DNA of 64,000 bases from Pseudonocardia benzenivorans CB1190. Its GTDB lineage: Bacteria; Actinomycetota; Actinomycetes; Mycobacteriales; Pseudonocardiaceae. Where the stretch lies: contig NC_015312.1 of the NCBI RefSeq assembly GCF_000196675.2, positions 2,108,001 to 2,172,000 on the forward strand, read 5' to 3'. The notes under the pieces are model-generated. The model did not search any database. It was not told the origin of the DNA and saw only the letters and a list, made by a program, of their open reading frames with translations. Shown one piece after another: positions 43,748-52,647 of the stretch. Made by a program: the position numbers and the translations under genes. The first letter of the stretch is position 1, and every line of letters begins with the position of its first letter.

Positions 43748-44569
43748 TCACCGGCCCGTGCCACGATCGTCGACGTCGTCGGCGCGGTCGGGATGTTCGC
43801 CGTCGGCGTCAGGTGCGTCGGCCCGCAGATCCACGGCATCGCGCCGGAGGAGATCCGCGGGACCGCCGTCGACCGAGCGGGCGGGGGTCCGGCCGGCCGG
43901 GCCCCCGCCGGCGGGTCCGGCCCGGCTCGTCGCACGGGCGGGCCAGGTCCGGCGCACGAGCACGCACACCGTCAGCCAGGTGGCGCCGACGAGCCAGCCG
44001 GCCAGCACGTCGCTGAACCAGTGCACGCCCAGGTAGAGCCGCGTCGCGCCGACGGCGAGGACCCACAGCGTGGCACCGGTGAGCACGGCGACGCGGGTCC
44101 GCACCCCCCACGCGTGCCAGCCGACGACGACCAGCGCCCCGACCACGACCAGCGACATCGTCGCGTGGCCCGAGGGCAACGACTCGTTGGTCTCGGTCAC
44201 CAGCCGCGTCGCCGCGGGCGGGCGGGCCCGGTCGAAGAGCGCCTTGAGCAGCCGGAACAGCGCGCTCGCGCCGATCGTCGCGGCGGCGAGGAAGAGCACG
44301 TCGCGACGGTGGCCGCGCAGCCACAGCAGCACGCACGCGGCGGCGGCGAGCCCCGCCATCGCCGCGGTGCTCCCGACGGTGGTGACGACGACGGCCGCGG
44401 TCGTGAGGTCGGGCGTGCGGACGTCGAGGAAGTCGGCGAGCACGGTCGGGTCGGCCGCGGCGGGCCCGGACCCGGTCAGGCCCGCGTGCAGCAGCCACCC
44501 GGCGGCCAGGCCGAGCACCCCGACGAGCCCGACCGCCACCGCGAGCCGCGCACGCGGACCGGAGGGCAT
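43748..44569 (-). CDS. PAP2-family membrane phosphatase
   Basis: This 273-residue protein has about six membrane segments and the three acid-phosphatase motifs: 'KALFDRARPP' (KX6RP), 'PSGHAT' and 'TRLYLGVHWFSDV' (SRX5HX3D-like, with Thr for Ser). It would dephosphorylate a lipid phosphate such as phosphatidic acid or undecaprenyl pyrophosphate outside the membrane. The final 60 residues are Arg/Asp/Gly-rich and overlap a forward frame with coding-like base use, so the natural C-terminus may be shorter. Convergent with the glycosylase gene. Confidence 0.85.
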   Translation of the reverse strand: MPSGPRARLAVAVGLVGVLGLAAGWLLHAGLTGSGPAAADPTVLADFLDVRTPDLTTAAVVVTTVGSTAAMAGLAAAACVLLWLRGHRRDVLFLAAATIGASALFRLLKALFDRARPPAATRLVTETNESLPSGHATMSLVVVGALVVVGWHAWGVRTRVAVLTGATLWVLAVGATRLYLGVHWFSDVLAGWLVGATWLTVCVLVRRTWPARATSRAGPAGGGPAGRTPARSVDGGPADLLRRDAVDLRADAPDADGEHPDRADDVDDRGTGR

Positions 44570-44612
44570 GTCGCCAGTGTGCCGCGACGTCCGCCGGTCC
44601 GCGTCCGGGCGG

Positions 44613-46277
44613 CTACGACGAGCGGCCGCGCAGCTCCCGGTACCGCTTGACCAGCGCCGTGGACGACGCGTCGAGCCCGGCGTACGACGGGGCGGCGTCG
44701 GAGAGCACCGGCACCAGCTGCTTGGCCATGACCTTGCCCAGCTCGACGCCCCACTGGTCGAACGAGTCGATGCCCCAGATCGAGCCCTCGACGAACGTCA
44801 CGTGCTCGTAGAAGGCGATGAGCTGGCCGAGCACCGACGGGCTGAGCTCGGGCGCGAGGATCGTCGAGGTCGGCCGGTTGCCGGGCATGACCTTGTGCGG
44901 CACCACGTCGGCGGGGGTGCCCTCGGCCGCGATCTCCTCGGCGGTCCTGCCGAACGCGAGCGCCGCGGTCTGGGCGAACAGGTTGGCGGAGAACAGGTCG
45001 TGCATGTCGGCCGCGCCCTCGCCGGGCAGGTCGTGCGCGGGCCGGGCGAAGCCGATGAAGTCCGCGGGCACGAGCCGGGTGCCCTGGTGCAGCAGCTGGT
45101 AGAACGCGTGCTGGCCGTTGGTCCCCGGCTCGCCCCACCAGATCTCGCCGGTGGTCGTCGTGACCGCGACGCCGGTCTGCTGCACCGACTTGCCGTTGCT
45201 CTCCATCGTCAGCTGCTGCAGGTAGGCGGGCAGCCGGTGCAGGTACTGGCTGTAGGGCAGCACGGCGTGTGTCTGGACGCCGAAGAAGTTCGCGTACCAG
45301 ACGTTGAGCAACCCGGCGATCAGCGGCACGTTCTCCGCGGCCGGCGCGGTGCGGAAGTGCTCGTCGATGGCGTGCATGCCGGCCAGGAACTCGCCGAACC
45401 GGTCGGGCCCGACGGCGACCATGAGGGAGAGCCCGATCGCGGAGTCGACGGAGTAGCGGCCGCCGACCCAGTCCCAGAAACCGAACATGTTGGCCTCGTC
45501 GATGCCGAACTCCCGCACCTTCTCGGCGTTCGTCGACACGGCGGCGAAGTGCTTGGCGACGGCGGAGTCGTCGCCCAGTGCTGCGAGCAGCCAGTCACGG
45601 GCGTTGCGCGCGTTGGTCAGCGTCTCGAGTGTGGTGAAGGTCTTGGAGGAGACGATGAACAGCGTCGTCGCCGGGTCGAGGTCGCGGACGGTCTCGGCGA
45701 GGTCGGTCGGGTCGATGTTGGACACGAACCGGACGGTGAGGTCGCGGTCGGACCAGGCCTTCAGCGCCTCGTAGGCCATGACCGGGCCGAGGTCCGAGCC
45801 GCCGATGCCGATGTTGACGACGGCGCGGATGCGCTCGCCGGTGTGGCCGGTCCACTTCCCGGACCGTACCGAGTCGGCGAACGTGCCCATCCGGTCGAGG
45901 ACCTCGTGCACGTCGCTGACGACGTCCTGGCCGTCGACGGTCAGCGACGCGTCGCGGGGTTGCCGGAGCGCGGTGTGCAGGACGGCACGGTCCTCGCTGG
46001 TGTTGATGTGGTCGCCGCGGAACATGGCCGCGATCCGGTCGGGGATCCCCGCCCGCTCGGCCAGCGCGAACAGCAGCGGCAGCGTGTCGCGGGTGATGCG
46101 GTGCTTGGAGTGGTCGAGGACGAGGTCGGCCGCCGTGGCGGTGAAGGCCTCGACACGGTCGGGGTCGGAGTCGAAGAGCTCGCGCAGGTGGAGTGGCTCG
46201 ACCTCGCGCTGGTGGGCGGCCAGTGCGGCCCACTCGGGAGTCGACGTGATGTCGGCGGGACGGCTCGATGCGCTCAC
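44613..46277 (-). CDS. pgi: glucose-6-phosphate isomerase
   Basis: Pgi (554 residues) interconverts glucose-6-P and fructose-6-P in glycolysis and gluconeogenesis. It has '[20 protein letters not shown]', '[17 protein letters not shown]', '[18 protein letters not shown]', 'TMESNGKSV' and '[15 protein letters not shown]', with the sugar-phosphate and catalytic Glu/His/Lys sites in place. GTG at 46277 gives the normal N-terminus; the longer open frame to 46703 translates a 23-bp tandem repeat and is not part of the family. Confidence 0.95.
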   Translation of the reverse strand: MSASSRPADITSTPEWAALAAHQREVEPLHLRELFDSDPDRVEAFTATAADLVLDHSKHRITRDTLPLLFALAERAGIPDRIAAMFRGDHINTSEDRAVLHTALRQPRDASLTVDGQDVVSDVHEVLDRMGTFADSVRSGKWTGHTGERIRAVVNIGIGGSDLGPVMAYEALKAWSDRDLTVRFVSNIDPTDLAETVRDLDPATTLFIVSSKTFTTLETLTNARNARDWLLAALGDDSAVAKHFAAVSTNAEKVREFGIDEANMFGFWDWVGGRYSVDSAIGLSLMVAVGPDRFGEFLAGMHAIDEHFRTAPAAENVPLIAGLLNVWYANFFGVQTHAVLPYSQYLHRLPAYLQQLTMESNGKSVQQTGVAVTTTTGEIWWGEPGTNGQHAFYQLLHQGTRLVPADFIGFARPAHDLPGEGAADMHDLFSANLFAQTAALAFGRTAEEIAAEGTPADVVPHKVMPGNRPTSTILAPELSPSVLGQLIAFYEHVTFVEGSIWGIDSFDQWGVELGKVMAKQLVPVLSDAAPSYAGLDASSTALVKRYRELRGRSS

Positions 46278-46364
46278 CGGCTCATCATGCCCACCCACGC
46301 AACGGCGGGGGAGGGTCGAGACCCGTGGCCGACGGAGCCGGGACCGCGGCGGGCACCGCCGGGA

Positions 46365-46442
46365 CGGAGCTGGGAGAACCGCAGGGGCGGAGCTGGGAGA
46401 ACCGCAGGGGCGGAGCTGGGAGAACCGCAGGGGCGGAGCTGG
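46365..46442. repeat. 23-bp tandem repeat, three full copies plus a partial one
   Basis: CGGAGCTGGGAGAACCGCAG plus GGG is repeated at 46365, 46388 and 46411 with no change. It breaks after CGGAGCTGG at 46434. It lies about 90-165 bases upstream of pgi. Perfect identity indicates recent expansion. Confidence 0.9.
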
Positions 46443-46821
46443 ACGGACGAAGCGGCCGGGCGGCGCTCCCCAGAGCCGCCCGGCCGTGCGGGGTGTGCCG
46501 GCCCCCCGCCGACTGCCCCGGAACCATCCGTCCGCGCCCGCTCCCCAGCGGCGGCGACGTGATGGTCGACCCCGTGCCGGGCGAGCCCCCCAGGTGCTGC
46601 CCTCCCGCCCGGCAGGAGGAACTCTGCCGGATCCCCGCGGCCGACACGACCGTGCTGGCCCGCCATCGGGGGTGGTGCTAGCCCCACCCCCGACCGGACG
46701 CAAGTCCCCGGATCGGGAAGCCGCGGGCTACCCGTCCGTGAAGGTTGCAATCCGGAGCGTGACCTTTCCGGTCGTCGCGCGTTACACGGATGAGTGGTCG
46801 ATGTGCGACAGCTCACCGCGT

Positions 46822-46837
46822 ACGACCGAACGGTCGT
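46822..46837. promoter_or_regulatory. perfect 16-bp palindrome (ACGACCG-AA-CGGTCGT)
   Basis: The 7-base arms are exact, with a 2-base centre, 165 bases upstream of the DoxX start. The form is typical of TetR or Lrp-like operators. No regulator gene is adjacent, so its role is open. Confidence 0.4.
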
Positions 46838-47001
46838 CGCACGATCGGCCGTTCAGCGCTTCATCGTGTGGCATCCGGTCTAGCGTCGGTGGGGCGTCCT
46901 CATCGGACATCGAACGGCCCGGGCGGTCCTCGCCGCGGGACCCCGGCGGCACCGAAACCCCCGAACCGCCCCGACCCGACAAGTTCTCCAGGGAGGCTGT
47001 A

Positions 47002-47820
47002 ATGCCCCGCACGCTCCCCGACTGGATGCGCGACTGGTCGCGCGACGCGCTGATCCTCGCCGCGCGCCTGATCGTCTCGTTCGTGATGCTCGCGCACGTG
47101 TGGCAGACGTTCGTGCAGACCGGGTTCGCCAGCACGACGGTCGTGTTCACCAAGTTCGGCATCCCGCTCGCCATCGTGGCCACGGCGTTCACCCTGGTCG
47201 TGGAGCTGACGGGGTCGATCCTGCTGGCGCTGGGCGTGCTCGTCCGCACGGCGGCCGCCGGGTTCACGTTCGTCATGGGCGGCGCGATCGTGTTCGTGCA
47301 CGCCAAGCACGGTGTGTTCGTGACCAACGGCGGGTGGGAGCTCGTCGGCATGATCATCGCGACGGTGCTGGGCATCGCGGCGTTCGGTCCCGGGCGGCTG
47401 AGCCTGTCGCACGTGATCGCCGGATGGCGGGCCCGGGCCGCCGAGACGCGCGCCCAGCGTCGCGCCGTCGTGGTCAGCGTGGCCGACAGCGGCCGGCCCG
47501 CGGCTCCGGCGATGGCCGGCGGCCCGCGCCCCGAGCAGGTCGCCCGCGCCGCGGAACTGGCCCGGTCCGCGCAGGCCGAGCCGGTCACCGACGTCCGTGG
47601 CTTCCCGATGCTCTCCGAGCGCTTCGTGCCGATGGGCACGCCGGCGTCGGGTGCCGGCCGGTCCACCGCGGCCGAGCCGCAGGAGTCCGCCCCGGCCGAC
47701 GGCGCCCCGGCCTGGACGGCCGGCGAGTTCGGTGAGGGCGCGAATGCGGCCGACGGCTCGGGTCCGCGCTACGTCCCGACCTGGACCGAGCCCGAGCCGC
47801 ACCTGTTCTCCACCCGCTGA
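47002..47820 (+). CDS. DoxX-family membrane protein with long C-terminal tail
   Basis: The first 140 residues form the four-helix DoxX fold ('ALILAARLIVSFVMLAHVWQ', 'TAFTLVVELTGSILLALGVL', 'GWELVGMIIATVLGIAAFG'). The remaining 130 residues are hydrophilic, Ala/Pro/Glu-rich and probably disordered in the cytoplasm. DoxX proteins are linked to thiosulfate or superoxide metabolism in some species. Nothing here specifies a partner. 'AGGGAGG' lies 6 bases before ATG 47002. Confidence 0.8.
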   Translation: MPRTLPDWMRDWSRDALILAARLIVSFVMLAHVWQTFVQTGFASTTVVFTKFGIPLAIVATAFTLVVELTGSILLALGVLVRTAAAGFTFVMGGAIVFVHAKHGVFVTNGGWELVGMIIATVLGIAAFGPGRLSLSHVIAGWRARAAETRAQRRAVVVSVADSGRPAAPAMAGGPRPEQVARAAELARSAQAEPVTDVRGFPMLSERFVPMGTPASGAGRSTAAEPQESAPADGAPAWTAGEFGEGANAADGSGPRYVPTWTEPEPHLFSTR

Positions 47821-47931
47821 TCACGGCACGGTAGCCACCGGCGTCGCCCGCCCCCCGCGGCGCACGCACACCCCGATCCTCGGTGCTCGGACCGTCGGCA
47901 AGGATGGTCGCGAGCGAGAGGACGGGGTGTC

Positions 47932-48771
47932 GTGCTGCGAGCGGTCAGGGCGATCCGCTACGTCACGCCGTTGCGTGAGGGCGGATCGCTGCCGGGTCTG
48001 ATGGAGGCCGACGACCTCGGTACCTACGTGGTCAAGTTCCACGGGGCGGGCCAGGGCCGCAAGGTGCTGGTGGCCGAGGTCGTCGCGGGCGAGCTCGCCA
48101 GGGGGCTGGGTCTGCCGGTCCCGCGGCTCGTGACGATCGACGTCGACCCCCGGCTGGGGCCGGCCGAGCCCGACCAGGAGGTCCAGGAGCTGCTGCGGAA
48201 CTCGCCGGGCCGCAACCTCGGCGTCGACTTCCTGCCGGGCGCGCTCGACCTCGATCCGCTGGTGTTCGACCCCGGCCCGCAGTTCGCGGGCCGCGTCCTG
48301 TGGTTCGACGCGCTGGTCGGCAACGTCGACCGCTCGTGGCGGAACTCGAACATGCTGCTCTGGCACCGGCGGCCGTACCTGATCGACCACGGTGCGACGT
48401 TGACCTTCCACCACGGCTGGTCGGGCCCGCCGACGGCCGAGGCCCTCGCCGAGCGGGCCGCCCGGCCGTACGACGCCGCCGACCACGTCCTGCTCGGTGC
48501 AGCCCCCGACGTCGACGCCGCCGACGGCGCGCTGGCACCGCTCGTCACCCCCGGGCTGCTCACCGCGGCCGCCGCGGCGGTGCCCGACGAATGGCTCGCC
48601 GACGAGCCGGGCTTCGGCTCGGCCGACGCGGTGCGGGCCGCCTACACCGCGGCGCTCACGGCCCGGCTCGACGCCCGGCACGCGTGGCTGCCCCCGCTGC
48701 GCGAGGCCGTCGCGGCCGGGGCCCGGCGGGTGGTCCGGCCGTCGGCCCGGCCGTCGTGGCTGGGCGGGTGA
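47932..48771 (+). CDS. HipA-like kinase
   Basis: This 279-residue protein is a compact HipA/PI3K-fold kinase. Residues 22-50 hold 'LGTYVVKFHGAGQGRKVLVAE' in overlapping blocks, with the ATP-binding Lys. 'LVGNVDRSWRNSNMLLW' is the catalytic Asp/Asn loop, and 'YLIDHGATL' holds the metal-binding Asp. Classical HipA needs a HipB antitoxin. Here the partner is a DUF3037 gene whose start overlaps this stop, a two-gene unit seen in other bacteria. GTG 47932 start. Confidence 0.82.
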   Translation: MLRAVRAIRYVTPLREGGSLPGLMEADDLGTYVVKFHGAGQGRKVLVAEVVAGELARGLGLPVPRLVTIDVDPRLGPAEPDQEVQELLRNSPGRNLGVDFLPGALDLDPLVFDPGPQFAGRVLWFDALVGNVDRSWRNSNMLLWHRRPYLIDHGATLTFHHGWSGPPTAEALAERAARPYDAADHVLLGAAPDVDAADGALAPLVTPGLLTAAAAAVPDEWLADEPGFGSADAVRAAYTAALTARLDARHAWLPPLREAVAAGARRVVRPSARPSWLGG

Positions 48772-49199
48772 GGCGGATGCACCTCTACGAGTACGCGGTG
48801 CTGCAGGTCGTGCCGCGGCCCGAGCGCGGTGAGGCCGTCAACGCCGGGGTGATCGTCTACAGCCGCGCCGTCGACTTCCTCGGTGCGGCCGTGCGCCTCG
48901 ACGCCGCCCGCGTCCGGGCCCTCGACCCGCACGCCGACCTCGAGGCGATCGCACTGGCGCTCGACTCCGTCGCGGGGATCTGCGCGCTGACCGCCCCCGC
49001 ACGGTCCGACCGGCTCACCGACGCCGCGCTCGCCGCCGCGGGGCCCGGCGACGGGGAGGACCTGGGCCGCCGGTTCCGGCGGCTGACCGCCCCGCGTTCG
49101 ACGGTCGTGCGCCCGGGTCCCGTCCACACCGGACTCGCCGCGGATCCGGCCTCCGAACCGGCCCGGCTGCTCGCCCGACTCGTCCTGCCCGTGACGTAG
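48768..49199 (+). CDS. DUF3037 protein, partner of the HipA-like kinase
   Basis: This protein of about 140 residues begins 'MHLYEYAVLQVVPRPERGEAVNAGVIVY', read as two blocks. That is the DUF3037 signature, and 'LGAAVRLDAARVRALDPHAD' follows. No catalytic residues are known for the family. GTG 48768 overlaps the kinase stop (GTGA); ATG 48777 is an alternative start. Tight coupling implies a joint function: it may be the substrate, regulator or antitoxin of the kinase. Confidence 0.8.
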   Translation: MRRMHLYEYAVLQVVPRPERGEAVNAGVIVYSRAVDFLGAAVRLDAARVRALDPHADLEAIALALDSVAGICALTAPARSDRLTDAALAAAGPGDGEDLGRRFRRLTAPRSTVVRPGPVHTGLAADPASEPARLLARLVLPVT

Positions 49200-49245
49200 G
49201 CCCCGGGCGCTGGCCCTGCGGCCGTCGGCACCCTTGAATGAGCGG

Positions 49246-50310
49246 ATGAGCCGATCGACGGAGATCGCGACCGACGACCCGGTCCCCACCGGGCCGCTGG
49301 CGCGCTGGCTGCACGCCGAGGTGCCCGAGGTGTCGGCCGGATCCGGTGCGCTGCAGGCGACCCGGATCGCGGGCGGGCACTCCAACCTCACCTACCGCAT
49401 CGTCGACGACGCCGGGGTGGCCTGGGCGCTGCGCAGGCCGCCGATGGGTGGCGTCCTCGCCACCGCACACGACATGAGCCGCGAGTGGCGGTTCATCAGC
49501 GCGCTGCACCCGACGCCGGTGCCGGTCGCCCGGCCCGTCGCGTACTGCGCGGACCCCGACGTCATCGGCGCCGAGTTCTACGTGATGGCGTTCGTCGAGG
49601 GGACCGTCCTCGGCGACGACGCGGCGGGCGCGGCCTACCCGCAGGAGTCCCGGCACGCCGCCGGCCTCGCCACCGTCGACGTACTGGCCGACCTGCACTC
49701 CGTCGACCCCGACGAGGCCGGGCTCGGCGACCTGCACCGACCGGGCAGCTACCTGCAGCGGCAGCTCAAGCGCTGGCACAAGCAGGCCCACGCCTCCGCC
49801 GTCGAGGACCTGACGGGCATCGACGCCGTCCACGACATGCTGGTCGCCGCCGCCCCCGAGGCCACTGCGACCCGCATCGCGCACGGCGACTTCCGCGCGG
49901 GCAACCTGATGTACTCGCCGCGGGGTGAGGTCCGGGCGGTCCTCGACTGGGAGCTCGCGACGCTCGGCGACCCCCTCGCCGACCTCGGCTGGCTGCTGAT
50001 GTCCTGGACGCGTCCGGGCGACGCCGTCCCGGCCGGCACCAACAGCCCGTCGGCCCAGCCCGGCTTCCCGGACCGCGCCGAGCTCGTCGACCGCTACGTG
50101 GAGCGGACCGGGACCCCGCTCGGCGACGACGTCGTCGCCTACTACGTGGCCTTCGCGCGCTGGCGCTCGGCGTGCATCGGGGCCGGGGTGTACTCGCGCT
50201 ACGTCGCCGGGCACATGGGACCCGGTGCCGAGCAGGGCGCGGCTTCCGCGACCCGGCTCGAGGTGCTGCAGGCCCAGGTCGACGAGGCCCGTCGGATGCT
50301 GGGCGGCTGA
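49246..50310 (+). CDS. aminoglycoside phosphotransferase-fold family protein (ACAD10-like)
   Basis: This 354-residue APH-fold protein has 'GGHSNLTYRI' (nucleotide loop), 'WALRRPPMG' (ATP Lys replaced by Arg), Brenner motif 'HGDFRAGNLMY' and metal motif 'AVLDWELATLGDPLADLGWL'. The 'LRRPP' and 'WELATLGDP' wording is that of the phosphotransferases linked to acyl-CoA dehydrogenases, which act on hydroxyacyl substrates, rather than of antibiotic resistance enzymes. No acyl-CoA dehydrogenase lies in the window. ATG 49246 was chosen over the weak TTG 49234. Confidence 0.82.
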   Translation: MSRSTEIATDDPVPTGPLARWLHAEVPEVSAGSGALQATRIAGGHSNLTYRIVDDAGVAWALRRPPMGGVLATAHDMSREWRFISALHPTPVPVARPVAYCADPDVIGAEFYVMAFVEGTVLGDDAAGAAYPQESRHAAGLATVDVLADLHSVDPDEAGLGDLHRPGSYLQRQLKRWHKQAHASAVEDLTGIDAVHDMLVAAAPEATATRIAHGDFRAGNLMYSPRGEVRAVLDWELATLGDPLADLGWLLMSWTRPGDAVPAGTNSPSAQPGFPDRAELVDRYVERTGTPLGDDVVAYYVAFARWRSACIGAGVYSRYVAGHMGPGAEQGAASATRLEVLQAQVDEARRMLGG

Positions 50311-50467
50311 CCGGACCGTCGGGCGGCGCGTCGTCACCGGATCGGGACCTGTCCGGTGGACGTTTCCGGCACTGCATCCGAGCCGATGTGCGCGACAATC
50401 GCGCGATGCGTCGCCGGGGGCGGCGCCCGCACCTGACGGCACCACTCGGCTGGGGAGACGGACGACG

Positions 50468-51082
50468 ATGACACGGGGATACGGGACCGGGGACGAGTAC
50501 GGGAACCCGCGCAACCCGTCGCAGTACGAGGATCGCACCCGCGAACTGCCCGCCGACCCCTACGAGGACCAGCGCTACGACCCGCAGTACGGCCAGTACC
50601 CGCCGCAGCAGCAGTTCTCCGGTGGGCGCCCGACGCCGCCCGGCACCCGGGCCCCGGTCGTCAACGCCGCGCGGCTCTGGGCGGGCGGGGTCGCGACGGC
50701 GATCGTCGCGGCCCTGATCGCGCTGGTCGGTGTGCTGATCGCGAGGGCATTGCCCAAGGTCGAGTTCCTCGGGCCCCTGGCGTCGGGGCCGCTGGGCAGC
50801 GGGAAGACCGTGGTCCTGTGCCTGGGGGCGGCGGTCGCCGCGCTCGCCGCGACGGGGCTTGCGCACCTGCTGCTGGTGAGCACCCCGCGGCCGATGGCCT
50901 ACTTCGGCTGGATCGTCGCGCTGTGCACGGTCGTCGCGATCCTGCTGGCGTTCCTCGGCACCGGTTCGCTCGGGGTGAAGATCGCGTCGGCGGTCATCTA
51001 CCTGGTCATCGGCATCGCGATCGGCTCGCTCGTGACCGGCGCGGCCATCTCGGCGACGGGCGGTCGCGCAGCCTCCCGCTGA
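50468..51082 (+). CDS. four-segment membrane protein, DUF6069-like
   Basis: This 204-residue protein has a hydrophilic N-terminus of about 65 residues rich in Tyr, Pro, Gln and Gly ('YEDQRYDPQYGQYPPQQQF'). Four transmembrane helices follow, at about 70-95, 115-140, 147-168 and 172-200. The layout matches actinobacterial DUF6069 proteins of unknown function. ATG 50468 follows 'GGGGAGACGGACG'. Confidence 0.7.
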   Translation: MTRGYGTGDEYGNPRNPSQYEDRTRELPADPYEDQRYDPQYGQYPPQQQFSGGRPTPPGTRAPVVNAARLWAGGVATAIVAALIALVGVLIARALPKVEFLGPLASGPLGSGKTVVLCLGAAVAALAATGLAHLLLVSTPRPMAYFGWIVALCTVVAILLAFLGTGSLGVKIASAVIYLVIGIAIGSLVTGAAISATGGRAASR

Positions 51083-51091
51083 CGAGCCCCA

Positions 51092-51131
51092 GTGAGTGGC
51101 GACAGTCGCCGGAGCGACCATCGCCACTCAC
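51092..51131. repeat. dispersed 3'-end palindrome, copy 2
   Basis: GTGAGTGGCGACAGTCGC (51092-51109) faces GCGACCATCGCCACTCAC (51114-51131) with two mismatches and a 4-base loop. It lies between convergent genes, 10 bases past the DUF6069 stop, and can serve as a two-way terminator. Confidence 0.8.
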
Positions 51132-51162
51132 GGATCCCGCCCGACGCGCGCACGAGTGCCGG

Positions 51163-52584
51163 TCAGCGCTGGTGCGAACCCGCCGGGGCCCCCGCCCCGT
51201 GCGCGAACGACGACGACTCCGCGCCCCGCTGCGGCGACGGCTGCTTCTCCAGCCGTGCGAGCGCGCGACCCAGGTCGTCGAGCAGCAGCCCGGCGAGGTC
51301 GTGGGAGAACCCGTTGCGCACGACGATCCGCAACGCGGCCAGGTCCTCCCGGTTCGCGGGGAACGTGTAGGCGGGGACGAGCCAGCCCGCCTCGCGCAGT
51401 GCCGCGGACAGGTCGAACGCCGAGAACGGCGCCTCGGCGTCGACGGTGAACGCGAAGACCGGGAGCTCGGAGCCGTCGGTGAGCAGCGACAGCCGGTCGA
51501 ACTCCGCGATCCGAGAGGACAGCGACCTCGCGACGTCGCGACAGGTCTGCTGGACGCGGCGGTAGCCGTCCATGCCCAGCCGCAGGAAGTTGTAGTACTG
51601 CGCAATGACCTGGCCGCCGGGGCGGGAGAAGTTCAGCGCGAAGGTCGGCATGTCCCCGCCGAGGTAGTTGACCCGGAAGACCAGCTCCTCGGGCAGTGCG
51701 GCGGCGTCGCGCCACAGCGCCCAGCCGACGCCGGGGTAGACCAGCCCGTACTTGTGCCCGGAGGTGTTGATCGAGGCGACCCGGTCGAGCCGGAAGTCCC
51801 ACTCCAGGTCGGGGTCGCAGAAGGGCGCGACCATCGCCCCCGACGCGCCGTCGACGTGCACCGGGATGTCGATCCCGGTGCGCTCCTGCAGGTCGTCGAG
51901 CGCCGCGCAGACCTCGGCGACGGGCTCGTAGCTGCCGTCGAACGTGGACCCGAGGATGACCGCGACGCCGATGGTGTTCTCGTCGCACTGCGCGACTGCC
52001 TCCGCCGCGCCCAGGTGCAGCCGGTCGCCGTCCATCGGCACCAGCCGCGGCTCGACCTCGAAGAAGTTCGCGAACTTGTCCCAGCAGATCTGGACGTTGA
52101 CGCCCATGACGATGTTGGGCCGGTCCGTCGGCCTGCCGGCCGCCCGGCGGGCGATCTGCCAGCGCCGCTTGAGCGCGAGCCCGCCCAGCATGCACGCCTC
52201 GGAGGAACCGGTCGTCGAGCAGCCGACGGCGTGCTCCGGGTCGGGAGCGTTCCACAGCGTCGCGAGCATCCGCACGCAGCGTGCCTCGAGGTCGGCCGTG
52301 CGCGGGTACTCGTCCTTGTCGATGACGTTCTTGTCGAACGACTCCGTCATCAGCCGCTCGGCGTGCGGCTCGGCCCATGTCGTCACGAACGTCGCGAGGT
52401 TGAGCCGCGCGTTGCCGTCGAGCATCAGCTCGTCGTGCACGACCTGGTAGGCGATCTCGGGGTCGAGCCCCTGGTCGGGCAGCGCGAACCGCGGGATCGA
52501 GATCGGCTCGCGGGCGAAGATCGGGTTGACGGGGACGTCCGACCGGTGACCACCGGTCTCCGACGGTGGCTGCGCGATGGGCAT
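51163..52584 (-). CDS. gad: glutamate decarboxylase
   Basis: Gad (473 residues) converts glutamate and H+ to GABA and CO2, giving acid tolerance. The PLP fold type I features are 'VGCSTTGSSEACMLGGLALK', 'VHVDGASGAMVAPF' and the Schiff-base 'INTSGHKYGLVYPGVGW' (Lys278). The N-terminal 'IPRFALPDQGLDPEIAYQ' is the bacterial Gad form. No gadC antiporter is adjacent. ATG 52584 was chosen by family length; the frame upstream to 54144 is antisense to DUF2332. Confidence 0.93.
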   Translation of the reverse strand: MPIAQPPSETGGHRSDVPVNPIFAREPISIPRFALPDQGLDPEIAYQVVHDELMLDGNARLNLATFVTTWAEPHAERLMTESFDKNVIDKDEYPRTADLEARCVRMLATLWNAPDPEHAVGCSTTGSSEACMLGGLALKRRWQIARRAAGRPTDRPNIVMGVNVQICWDKFANFFEVEPRLVPMDGDRLHLGAAEAVAQCDENTIGVAVILGSTFDGSYEPVAEVCAALDDLQERTGIDIPVHVDGASGAMVAPFCDPDLEWDFRLDRVASINTSGHKYGLVYPGVGWALWRDAAALPEELVFRVNYLGGDMPTFALNFSRPGGQVIAQYYNFLRLGMDGYRRVQQTCRDVARSLSSRIAEFDRLSLLTDGSELPVFAFTVDAEAPFSAFDLSAALREAGWLVPAYTFPANREDLAALRIVVRNGFSHDLAGLLLDDLGRALARLEKQPSPQRGAESSSFAHGAGAPAGSHQR

Positions 52585-52647
52585 GTCGGAACGGTAGGGG
52601 AGAAATGGATGTTGGCGCGTCGGCCCGGTCGGGTGAAGACTGCCGTG

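Larger units (their letters stand above)
46278..47001. other. 724-bp intergenic region between pgi and the DoxX gene (divergent)
   Basis: It holds the 23-bp tandem repeat (46365-46442), a 16-bp palindrome (46822-46837) and probably both promoters. A possible -10 for DoxX is TCTAGCGT at about 46880. Open frames across it encode only repeat-derived, Pro/Arg/Gly-rich strings, and I find no gene. Confidence 0.6.

Noticed and set aside
50818..52620. A long forward frame upstream of the DUF2332 gene
   Set aside because: It is antisense to glutamate decarboxylase. The DUF2332 protein starts at 52648, and sequence before that lacks any family similarity.
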